From assembly GCA_021234155.1 (NCBI GenBank), contig JAJEKV010000091.1, positions 744,001-808,000 of the forward strand: a stretch of 64,000 nucleotides of DNA, in the 5' to 3' direction. The notes below the pieces were generated by a model, which searched no databases, was not told the origin of the DNA, and saw only the letters and a list, made by a program, of their open reading frames with translations. The DNA is from Isoetes taiwanensis. Its lineage: Eukaryota; Streptophyta; Lycopodiopsida; Isoetales; Isoetaceae. Each line of letters opens with the position of its first letter. The first letter of the stretch is position 1. Position numbers and translations under genes: made by a program. Shown here one piece after another: positions 11,594 to 21,371 of the stretch.

Positions 11594-12807
11594 ATGAGAA
11601 GAATGGCACGAAATAGACGAGGCCCATGCTCAACATCACGAACAGGAGTCATGCAGGGAGAAGGCATCATGTATGTCGAGGTATTTTGCAATACATTACA
11701 TCTTAATAAGTCTCCTCCACGTCAAGACCTTGGACCATGTAGCCCTATTAGAGAATCTAGTCCTGTCAGGCAGACAAGAAAAGGAAAGCAACTTGTTATT
11801 GAAGATGATGATACAGATTCGATTAGCATTCATACGTCTAGCCCAAGTGACACAGATAATTCCGAAAATAACCAAAGAAAAAAAAAGAACAAAGAAGCAG
11901 GAAGAACAAGCAACAACGTAAAACTAAAGGCCCAGTTGGTGGAGATGTATCCATAACAATAGGTATTGGGGGCACAGATGTCGATCCAAAATTGGTAGAT
12001 AATATCCTGGAGTTCTTCATTGAACATTGTCATGCAGGATTAGTTGCAACAAAGCGTGGATCGAATCTAGATCATTTGCACTTCCAAGCCACAACCAGAC
12101 TCAAAACAGTAGGAGTCCGAGGTGTTGTAGCATTACTCAAAGTAGCTATGAGATGGAACACCACAAAGCCAGTTGGGGCCAAAATAATGTGCAAGATGTT
12201 GAAGGACACTAAGTTACATTGCTTTGAAGGTATGCTAGGTTATTGCATGAAGGACTTTGGAAAGCCTCATTTCAGTGTGCGCATGTATAATGTCTCATCA
12301 GCAGAATTGATGAGAGGCAAAGAAAAATATGCGCTATATGGAGCAGGAGAAATCAAAGATGAGGTTTGTCTAGATCATAAAAACTTACTCATCAAGGTCT
12401 GTCATTTTGCCAATTAAGACAGGTCCAATCGTCGTAAGCGACCATTGACGTACACAATCACAGAAATGATCAGAACAGGAAAGTTCTATCTCACCACACA
12501 ATGGGCTATACCTACTAACGGCCAAAATATAGACCAAAGAAAAGTTGAAGCAGCATATGATCTAACCATTCCAGGCAACCCGTGAGAAAGTATCGTTAGT
12601 TCTTTATGGGCCACCAATCAATGATCCAGCACGCCCGTCAAGAGCCCATAGCAGTAATCCATTTGCTAATCCCCCAAGGTACTTTGACGAGCACCAACCT
12701 ATGAACGAAGACCCAGACGAAATCATTGAAGCACATGTTGCAGACAGACTCCAAAATACAATTGTAGTTGGAGATTTGGGTGATAACGAAATTATCCTCA
12801 TCAACTG
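11594..12807 (+). pseudogene. Rep-type HUH endonuclease, replitron-like, broken
   Basis: The protein carries the two hallmark motifs of single-strand DNA nicking (HUH) endonucleases: HLH within DHLHFQ at 12073-12087, and YCMKD (a YxxKD tyrosine/lysine motif) at 12241-12255. Around them, PVGAKIMCKMLKDTKLHCF, GMLGYCMKDFGKPHF and YALYGAGEIKDEVCLDHKN resemble proteins I know as replitron HUH domains. A basic, serine-rich N-terminal region (11594-11880) joins through a frameshift at the A-run 11877-11887. A stop at 12415-12417 interrupts an otherwise continuing frame (TYTITEMIRTGKFYLTTQW). Another frame continues to 12807. Two or three lesions make this copy inactive unless they are sequence errors. 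The family name is recalled, not searched. Confidence 0.65.
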
Positions 12808-12939
12808 AAACTTATCCTTTGCAGCAGAGTGACACTTACGGGTATTCAATAGAACACTATAGTAATTGTCATTTGGTTTAATATCTAGTATAATAACATA
12901 TCATTTCATTGCGTTTATATTTGCTCAATTTCATCAATT

Positions 12940-13363
12940 TGTTTTGTTTACATGCAGATTATAAAAGTCCACAATGCATCACCTACACATGACAAATTCC
13001 CGTCATCCCTGAAGTAAACAATGATGTGGAGCCGGAGTACCAGAAAGCGCAACAGTTGAAGTTCAAGTTCAGTCAGTTCCTCCGCCATTAGCACAACCAC
13101 CACCTCCACATGGTGAGGACCCTGTTGACGTTATGTCATTGTGGTTAGTTGGATATATCAATGACATGCGGTCATCTATACAATAAATTCGTAATGCACT
13201 GAACTCAATTGAGAATTTTATTATTGATGCGCACATTCATTTGGACATAAACCAGCGGAGGCAATTACGTGCGCAAATAAATAGGCTAACTGCCCTCTGC
13301 AGGTTGTTTGATATGCAAATCAACGAAGATGTGTATCGCATCTTAAGTCGCTATCCATATTGA
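12940..13363 (+). pseudogene. possible 3' exon of the HUH element
   Basis: A splice-acceptor-like 'ttttgtttacatgcag' ends at 12958. It is followed by codon-like sequence (NSIENFIIDAHIHLDINQRR, then LCRLFDMQINEDVYRILSRY) ending at about 13363, with at least one internal stop (near 13183). It may be a second exon or a separate decayed open frame. I do not recognise a domain. Confidence 0.35.
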
Positions 13364-13378
13364 GCATTATAAAATCCT

Positions 13379-13471
13379 GACAGTAATACGCTGGCTGCTC
13401 TTTTCGTTTGAGTCCCATAGACCAATTGGTCTCCGTAGACGATAAAAAATCTATTCTATTCTATTCTATTA
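13379..13471 (+). mobile_element. LINE tail, third copy
   Basis: Only the last 90 bp of the TATTC-tailed LINE are present: 'gagtcccatagaccaattgg', then 'tctccgtagacgataaaaaa', then (TCTAT)n. This is a severely 5'-truncated insertion just after the HUH-related sequence. Confidence 0.75.
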
Positions 13472-13708
13472 TAAAATTGACATACTACTTTTATTTATTT
13501 CCAATGACTAAATAAATTTATAAGTAAAATGTTTTGAAAGCATATATAATAAGATTACATTATGGTATAACATTATAGTTTGTTACTTATGCTTTATGTT
13601 AGTATTAGCTTTTATTTGTTATTATGCTACATGTTTTATATCCTACATATTACTAATTACACAACATAATACCAATTCAATAAAGTGTAATGTAATGTTC
13701 TTTGTTGG

Positions 13709-14200
13709 AGGCCCCGAAGGGACGAAATTTTTTTTAGGTATAACACAAACCATTATATTACACACTTTGAAATTAAATTCCCCCTTAAACCCCCTTTGGT
13801 TTGGGTGCATATTCACACGGGGGGTTACGTAGGGCAGCGAGAGCCCCAAAAAATTTACAATACATGTACAAAATTAACACCATTAAGTACATTCTCTCAA
13901 ACCTTATAGTATTTTGCAAACCTTAATATACAGTATACAAAAACTTGTACATGCATACCCCACAAACGAGGATCGCTATATACGGTCCAGATCTTGGAAT
14001 AAAGGGCAAATATGCCCATCCGACAGCTCTCGTTGCCCGGAGTAACCCCCCGTGTGAATATGCACCCAAACCAAAGGGGGTTTAAGGGGGATTTTAATTT
14101 AAATGTGTTAAATGCAATGGTTTGTGTTAATAATGTTAATCGTAGTTTTGTGTTAATGGTTTATGTTAATTAAAAAAAAATTTTGGCCCCTTCGGGGCCT
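13709..14200. mobile_element. foldback MITE, 492 bp, long terminal inverted repeats
   Basis: The ends are AGGCCCCGAAGGG and its reverse complement. The inverted arms extend about 120-150 bp and include the 'ttccccctttggtttgggtg' type segment and 'catattcacacgggggg'. A central region of about 200 bp separates them. No reading frame is evident, and no convincing target-site duplication is seen. A partial relative lies at 16235-16560. Confidence 0.75.
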
Positions 14201-14370
14201 TAAGGATGGTGTAGGGGTGTGTAGTGCCGGCCTCCGCTTCCCATTGGCACAACAGGTGTTTATTGTTAAAATATTGCATCATTGTACCATTGCAAAATAA
14301 AGATGATAATATTAGGATTCTTTAATTTATTAAGGAAGAGATTGATTATGAACGGATCATGATAATGTTT

Positions 14371-15703
14371 CTATGAGTGAGTGAATGCATCTTTGAAGAG
14401 GGACGTTCGAATCTTGACACCATCTTTTCCAGCAACTGTAGCAGCATACCTACGAAAGGGCAACATGCTATATAATTGGGGGGAAACAAACAGTGAATTC
14501 AACGAAAAACCAACTTACGCAGTATCCAAGATGAACCCATGTTCCACAACTCCATCAACAAATTCTATTTCCTCCACTATCTGTGCTGCAATGACCAAAC
14601 CAAGAGACAATTAAGGAAAAAAGCAAGGGTTCATACATCGATAAAGAAAATAGTCTTTTGGGTAAAGGATGTAAGGAAAGGACCTGCATTTGCAATGGGG
14701 CATGAGAAAATCACATCTAGTATAAAATGGCCTTCATTTGTTATAAAGGGAAAGTCACCTCCCATAGGACTAGCATCGCCATGACTTGGTCTTCGCCATA
14801 CCTGGATGGATACTGCGTGCTTTAGCTTACCAAGTCACATAGCCATTAAAATAGCTGCCCGACATATTTACCTCAGCATCCCCAAGGAAAAGGTCATCAA
14901 ATTTCTTACGCAACATCCATCCGTTTTTTTCAAGCAGCAGAAATTGACAAACTCATGGGGAAAACATATTACCAAATGCATACAATGTAATGAGCAACTT
15001 TGTTGAATCACTATAGGAGCTGCGCCATCTAGTTCCAAGAACAAACCTTGCTTCATCTACAATAAAGACTAACTGATTCTTTGCTTTTTGCAATGCTCTG
15101 CAACGTTGAAATATGATGCTTTGAATGAAAAATAAAGAGCACAAAAAACATATAGAAGGATAAATCTTTACTTTCTCGTTGATAATGGATTCACGTCCAA
15201 TGACACTGTCCTGAAGATGCAAGAGCAGGATGAAGGAGTGAATGCCCTCCCACAAAGTATCAGTGGTGGCAACGATGCTTAGGAGCACTGTCCTGAAATT
15301 GCAGAGCAGGATGAAGGGCAAATCCTGCTCTTGCAACAAGAAAATGTTCAAATGCGCAGCATTTGCCTGTGAATGGACGGTTCACATTTCTATATCAGGA
15401 ACATGGCTTGAAGCTATTGAACCAGGAGATTCAAAATCAATGTAGTAATGATGACGATCTGGTCAGGGATTTCATTGCGAAGCTAGAAACGATAATGGCA
15501 CCTTTTCTGCCAACTAATGCATATAAGGTGCCTTCTTGAACAATATCCACATCATCGAAGGCGAAATCTATCTGCCATAACAATCTAAAGATACAAATAA
15601 TCCATGATTGACAGAGAATTTCAATTACAAAAGTTCTGGTCCATTTACCTTGCTTAAAAGGGGCATTCCAGCCTTGGCAGCTTCAGCAGCAGAAAAACTA
15701 GAC
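14371..15703 (-). CDS. ribose-5-phosphate isomerase, RPI4-like (multi-exon, partial)
   Basis: Ribose-5-phosphate isomerase interconverts ribose-5-P and ribulose-5-P in the pentose-phosphate and Calvin cycles. The exons, in minus-strand order, are: 15649-15703 (SSFSAAEAAKAGMPLLSK), 15502-15571 (IDFAFDDVDIVQEGTLYALV), 15172-15210 (DSVIGRESIINEK), about 14999-15097 (ALQKAKNQLVFIVDE), about 14872-14951 (FDDLFLGDAE), 14684-14801 (VWRRPSHGDASPMGGDF, then GHFILDVIF), 14519-14585 (FVDGVVEHGFILDT) and 14371-14449 (AATVAGKDGVKIRT, stop). The last four exons join in phase with GT/AG sites. Upstream joins are imperfect, and there is a one-base frame change at 'GAAGCAAGG' near 15.05 kb. The N-terminal part with the substrate loop was not found. 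The pattern fits plastid-type plant RPI4 better than bacterial RpiA. Confidence 0.75.
15204..15323. repeat. small local duplication at an RPI exon boundary
   Basis: 'cactgtcctgaa' plus 'gagcaggatgaagg' occurs at about 15204-15237 and again at 15287-15318. This duplicates the splice-acceptor side of the 39-nt exon. Confidence 0.6.
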
Positions 15704-15873
15704 CTGCATATAACCAACATCATGAAAGTGCAGGTTTTGCAGGTTTTGAGCAGAAAAAAAACCGTTTGAATATCTAGCAAATAGGCAAAAGGCACGGGCA
15801 AAGGCTTTTCAACCAATAAGAGATCTTGGAAAATGACTCTGCTCCAATATCTAGCAAAAACTAAGGGCAATCC

Positions 15874-16074
15874 TCAAGACCTGCCTTCCCGTTTGCATCC
15901 ACTAATGGCCGTTTGAGAAAGGTATGAAGCGGGGTCTTCCGCCTTGGCATCCTTGAGACCTGCATCCCCCTTCCCCTTCCCGAGCCCTGCCAGAAAAACC
16001 ACATACAGTCGATTAACCCTAAACCCTAAAGTATCCCATCGAGCCTTGCATGCTTCCATTGGAGATATCCTCAA
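15874..16074 (-). other. unassigned open frame, possible upstream exon
   Basis: A 66-codon frame has an acceptor-like 'tttttctggcag' followed by GLGKGKGDAGLKDAKAEDPA. It lies where the missing RPI N-terminal exons would be expected, but I cannot align it convincingly to the family's GLGSG loop. Confidence 0.2.
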
Positions 16075-16119
16075 AAATCATAGGTGTAACCATTAAAAAA
16101 TGTCATAAAAATTAATGTG

Positions 16120-16590
16120 AGCGTATGCGCACTCTAGAAGTACGCATTAGTACGTCTTCAAAATACGGCGACCAAATCTTAGCAAAACCATAGGAAAAAA
16201 CGTACAAAAATACAAAAGTAACCCCCTGTTATAATGCTACATATTCACACAGGGGGTGAAGTAGGGCAGCGAGAGCCCCTAAAATTATGTTTTACATATA
16301 CAAAATCAGCACCATGTAGTATATTACCTCAAATCTTATAGTATTTTGCAAATCCTGTTATACAGTATAGCAAATTTTGTACATGCATACTTCACAAACG
16401 AGGAACTTTATGTACGGTGTAGATTAAGGAATAAAGGGTGAATATGCCTATCCAACAACTCTCGATGCCCGGAGTCACCCCCGTGTGAATATGCACGCAA
16501 ATCAAAGGGGGTTTAAGGGGGAATTTAATTTCGAAGTGTGTAATGTAATGGTTTGTGTTATTGCATATAATCATTCAAAATCGACGTCAT
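16120..16590 (+). repeat. dispersed repeat copy with partial MITE inserted in it
   Basis: 16120-16250 and 16560-16620 match the unit near 58.24-58.47 kb ('gcactctaga', then 'ccccctgttataatgcta', then 'attcaaaatcga', 'ggcacatgtcatgat'). Between them, 16235-16560 matches the centre and right arm of the 13.7-kb MITE ('gtagggcagcgagagcccc', then 'caaagggggtttaaggggg'). Confidence 0.6.
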
Positions 16591-16599
16591 AAATGAAAA

Positions 16600-17997
16600 A
16601 GGCACATGTCATGATAATTCACATGGACAAAAATGAAAAAAAAAAAGCTGTAATAGTATTATATACCATTTATAATGGTATTATACAGATGACAACAACA
16701 ATAATTTATTGTATTAAATTTTTGTTATTTTTGAAAGGAACTTTCAGGCTGTGCAGAAGTGTACCCTATCTGGTCAACGAGTTTGAAATGCAAAATTATA
16801 GACTTTGGATTTAAACGTGCACAGATGATCTGGAATACATGGAACAAATCTGGAATAGAGGACAAAATATCAAAGGCTTGAGCTAGAGCAGTGGAACACT
16901 TTCCAAGGGCCAAGCAGGATCAAGAACCAACAATGTTATTCCTTTTGTGCAATGGAACAAAATGCACCATGTAATGTCAAACAGTCAGAAATATGCTCAA
17001 ACACTCTTGCTGCCACAACTCAGAATTGCTTCTACAATCTATCCATATTTTTTAACTAAAAGTTTGGTGTACATGGATAAATTGGCAATGCTTTCTTTAT
17101 ATTCTCTACTGCCAACTCCTTTGCCGTATTACATGTGCCTCTCTACTTCAAACACATAACTTGGCACATTACGAATCTGGCATTTTCTCATTTCAAAGCC
17201 TGTTTTTGCCAAATTAGAGCTTTTTGCAGATTGATGCAGAGATATGGCGACTATAAAACTTCCAGCTATAAATCGATGTTCAATGGGTCGTTACTGAAAC
17301 ATGTAATACTTACCTTTGATTGCTGAAACTTAAAAGAAAACCCTTTTAAACATAGGCATATGCATCCGGCTTCAGCCAAGGAATAGGACTGAAAATGTCT
17401 GCAATGGTCACAAGAGATTCAGACTCTATTGTGCTCTTTCTATAGCTCTAAATATGATGCTGCCTTCTTGCCTAATAAGAGAATTTTTGATGCTATCAAG
17501 TGTCAATCTGCTGTCTCTTTCTCACAATGCTCTGTTACACTGCCAAGTAACAAACCCTACTACATAAACATCCAAGCTTAAAAAGAATTATGAAATATAT
17601 CGAAAAAATCTGATAGCTCTTGTGCGCAGGCTAGAAGAGGATAATCTTGGAAAAAACCCGTGTTTTTTAGCTGAGGACACTGCAAATGTTTGTGGCTACG
17701 CAGAGGATGAAGAGGCAGATGAGATTGAGGATCAGATGGTTGAACGAGACCAGAAAACCGCTGTGAGGGTGCAGACAAAGCCATGTGAGATTGAAATACT
17801 GCATGTTTAGTGGCCATATAAATAACATGAAGGAAAAAGGGTGAAGACCACAACCAGGCAAATCGGAAACTTCACAACCAGAAGACCACAAGCAGCCAAA
17901 TCGGCAAATTAGAAGACGAATCGGCCACAATTTTTTGAAACCCTAAAGTAAAAGGATTCGATGTTGAATGGCTTCAGCCTTTGACAAGAACAGTTAA

Positions 17998-18000
<3 letters not shown>
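16600..18000. other. mostly non-coding stretch
   Basis: No recognisable gene. One + strand frame at 17622-17810 follows an acceptor-like 'ctcttgtgcgcag' and is rich in Glu/Asp (YAEDEEADEIEDQMVERDQK). It could be an isolated exon, but nothing else supports it. Confidence 0.4.
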
Positions 18001-18034
<34 letters not shown>

Positions 18035-20300
18035 CGGTCACATCTAGCCTCAACCTCAGTCAACTAGCAGGAGCATCTACCAAGGTCAATCCCTATGGTA
18101 GTATTATCTGCCCAAACTAAGACCAAAGTCTGTTGGCATTTGTACACCCAAATTTATGTATTAAACTCATATGCCTAAACATACTGTATATCCTTTACAA
18201 CCTCAAGTACATTCAGCCAGCATAATAGACTTTTTCCTTATGCAATACATTTCTTTGTTGCAATAAATTTCCACCATGCTGGTCTTAGAGATATTATGTA
18301 TCTTATTGTATTGTCTACATGATCATAGACATAAATAAAAGCTATTTTAAACCATATTGTTATCATGACCAGCATAAATATCATTTAAATTTCTCATAAA
18401 GCTTCCTGATATCAAATCACAAAAAGAACACTTTTCATTACATTGTAATTCTGTTATTTTGTCATTTCTTTTCCAGCCATATGCAATAGTTTAGGAAAAC
18501 ATGTATGAAAAAGCCAAAAGTGCATGTTCACAAATAGATATTTTTTGTTTTTAGAATGCGATACTTCACGTGTCATATTCCTGCCATAACCAGCAAAATG
18601 TACATGATCTTGAAGAGCGTTTTTATGTAAAAGTTTTTCAAACCTGTTTAAAGACATACTCTAGACATGAAGTATTCTCATGACTTTATCAATCAGAAGA
18701 TGAACTATTAGAAAATGTAATTCATTGACAACTCCCAAAACTCATAGATAAAAATGAAAATGTTAAATTTTATGTATCGGCATCTTTAATTCACATCGAT
18801 CAATATCTTCATATAAAGGGTAGATATTACTTGTTCACTTTCTTTGATTCTTACTCAAAACATCGATAGTCCATCCTCAAGCCCTTAATCCGAAAAACAA
18901 ACAAAAAAGCAACAAATAGAAGAGAAACCAAGTACCGCGACCAATCAAGACAATCGTTAGCACGAAAAGGGTAAGAGTGCAAGGGCCAAAAGGTACAAAG
19001 CTGGTTTCTCGGTTCTTCACCGGTCACCATTTGTAACCTTTTTGCTCCTTACCAAAATAAAAAGCTCAAGAATAGACTAAACTAGCAAGTAAAATTATAG
19101 AACTTGTATATTTTCAAAGATAAAGCAAGCTATATTAAGCAAAATCGCTTGTAAAGAGCCCATATCCCTGCCAAAGTATTAAAGCATTTGCAAAAGGTGG
19201 TATCTACATTCATGATTCCCTTCCATCGAGAGGCCGATTTCAAATCAAATCAATTCGTATTGTTATCCCTTTCTTAAAATATTAAAATACCCAAAATCAG
19301 ACCTCATTGTATCTTCTTGTAGAGGGCGTTTTTTGCCCATTAGTGTTTCGCTTTGCATCTCCTCCATGATCTCGGATGATTCTTGAATGGACAAATAATG
19401 TATTTCGTCCTCTATCAAATGGCCATCGAATCTGAACTAACAGAGACTCCATCCGAGTCATATTCATACCCATACATTTTTCAACGCCCTTAGAAGATTT
19501 GGTGGGAAAAGTTTCTCGACTAGAGTACACATAGTTAAATGTTGCAAATCACTACATGCAAGTGAAGGATTTTGGCTATATCCACGTATACCAAAGATAT
19601 CCGCTACCCTAAGCTTTAGATTACCGAAGTTAAAACTTGCCTTGTGCTAAAAGCTATTGTCGGTCACGGCCGCCATGTTCATTCCCGAAAACTAGAAGTC
19701 TCTTCAAGATCTTGTGCGAGAACTTTTGCGGGCTCCATATCCAATTCAAATCATCTTGAGAAGCGGATGTATCCATTGGTTAAGGATTACCATCGGTCCC
19801 ACCCTTATTTGGTGGCTTCCTAAACACCATCGTAGATGCCGGATTTAGGGTATTACCATGAGCGGACCACGTTTTTGGTCTGGGAAATGAAAATACTCAA
19901 TGACCTTGGTAATTCCCGATTTCGTAATGGACATCCCATGATAATATTATAAAAGCACACTAGCACGTACCTTGGAAGTTGCCAACTCCATGCCACAAGT
20001 TTTATCACAAGCATCACAAGCCTTGTGATGATATAAAATATACACGTTATCATAAAAACAAAAGAACTTTGCTAAACAATGCATGCAAGCCTTTCTTCTT
20101 TCTAAAAGCCAACGTGTCTCACATGCATCCTAAGAAACATGCATGCAAATGCTTTCAACTTTATAAGGATATTTTCCACTTCAAAGCTCTAATATCTTTC
20201 CAACTTAAATTTTATCTAAGTGCATTAAGGCAAGTGCCATGCTCTACTAGACATTTCCATAATTATGAGAAGATAAATATGGATATACATATAAAAAAAT

Positions 20301-20402
20301 CCTACCTCCAACCGTAGGAGAGAGAAGACCTCTTTGTTGAAGAAACTGTAATACTAGGGAGGGCAGACCCCTACCATTACAGCAGAGGTCTACCCTATCC
20401 CA
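20301..20402 (-). ncRNA. foldback module / SINE-like 3' end (array A; also 23638, 27027, 30371, 48518, 54280)
   Basis: On the minus strand this is a structured stretch ending CCTACGGTTGGAGGTAGG followed by seven T. Array A version: AGACCTCT pairs with AGAGGTCT, CTGTAAT with ATTACAG, and TAGGG with CCCTA. Arrays B and C have different sequences but equivalent stems. A short hairpin plus T-run end and a GGTTCAA-like box upstream fit a Pol III-derived, Au-type SINE tail. A structured non-coding RNA is the alternative. Confidence 0.45.
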
Positions 20403-21007
20403 TTATTTCTTGAACCACAAACTCTGCTGCAGTTTCTAGTCTTATACCCTGGTGAATAAAAGTGAAGAAAAGTAGCAGGCCGAGTGGCATTTTAGACATA
20501 AAGCCAAGTGGCATTGTAAGACAAAAAGCCGAGTGGCATAATCGTTTGTATTAAGATGTTTTATTTCAACAGAACAGTTATATCCAGATACCACCAACTT
20601 GCATATGATGGGGATTTAATGTTGTTGCTCCTCCATCTCATAGACCATTTAGTTCTTTGCACCAAATATGTGGGCCAACTAATTCATCACCATAGTATAG
20701 GTCTTTCCTTGGGCACATCAACCTCTAGCATCTGACCTGTATAGGTAGATTTACTGTATTCCATAGCCAAATGCACTAGCATCTGATTCATGTAAGTAGA
20801 CATACAATATTCCACAGCCAAGTGCAGCTATATCCGTAAGCCATATGGATAAAATTACTGCAATATTAAACAGTTTCTGTATTTGTTGATTATCCAGCAA
20901 AAATGCACAAGAAAACCTTTACATTGTTGTCGCAATGCTTGAGTTCAAAGTCATGTTGTAGAATATCAAATTGAGCAGCACATGAAGCGTGAATATTTGC
21001 TCCTTAC

Positions 21008-21232
21008 TCCAAAGGTATGGAATACTCGTATCTTTCCAGTAAATAATATAACTTTCTCCTTTCTGGTGTTCTCTCTTTGTATGATATATTCATGTGCTTT
21101 GACATCTTTTATACAACCCAGAACAGTCTGGACCGCATAGCTGGGGCTGTCAATTTTTATGCTGCTGTATCCTAGGTCAGCACGATCTTTTTTCCATGTT
21201 GGTAAAGATAGTGGCATCTGCATGTCTCTCTC
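21008..21232 (-). other. exon-like frame in array A (also 24353-24577, 43575-43799)
   Basis: A 225-nt, 75-codon open segment is bounded on the minus strand by 'atattccag' and a 'gtaagg' donor. It encodes RDMQMPLSLPTWKKDRADL, then GYSSIKIDSPSYAVQTVLGC. It is open in all copies except unit 3. I recognise no domain. It could be an internal exon of a captured or duplicated gene. Confidence 0.35.
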
Positions 21233-21371
21233 CTGGAATATAATGCAGTTATACACATGTTAAATGTGAATAAACCAAACTTGAATAAACAGTAGTCATA
21301 AAACAAATGGGCTAAATATCAAAATTTGGGATACAAAATGTCACTGGTAAGACCAATGAACAGAAGTATCT

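Larger units (their letters stand above)
18001..21371 (-). repeat. array A, unit 1 (3.35 kb), begins at a 30-bp poly(A)
   Basis: This is the first of 4.7 head-to-tail copies. The unit starts 'aacccggtcacatctagcct' after a long A-run that is absent from internal junctions. It contains the CCTACCTCCAACCGTAGG foldback module (20301-20402) and three spaced copies of 'gcc(g/a)agtggcat' near 20.48-20.54 kb. Several short minus-strand exon-like frames are present (18454-18657, 19297-19530, 21008-21232). Strand is given as the orientation of those frames. Copy 1 differs from copy 2 mainly at CAG/CTG sites. Confidence 0.9.

Noticed and set aside
18031-18100. HSP70-like 'IGIDLG' on the reverse strand
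   Set aside because: Only six residues agree, stops follow, and the homologous segment in array C does not keep them.
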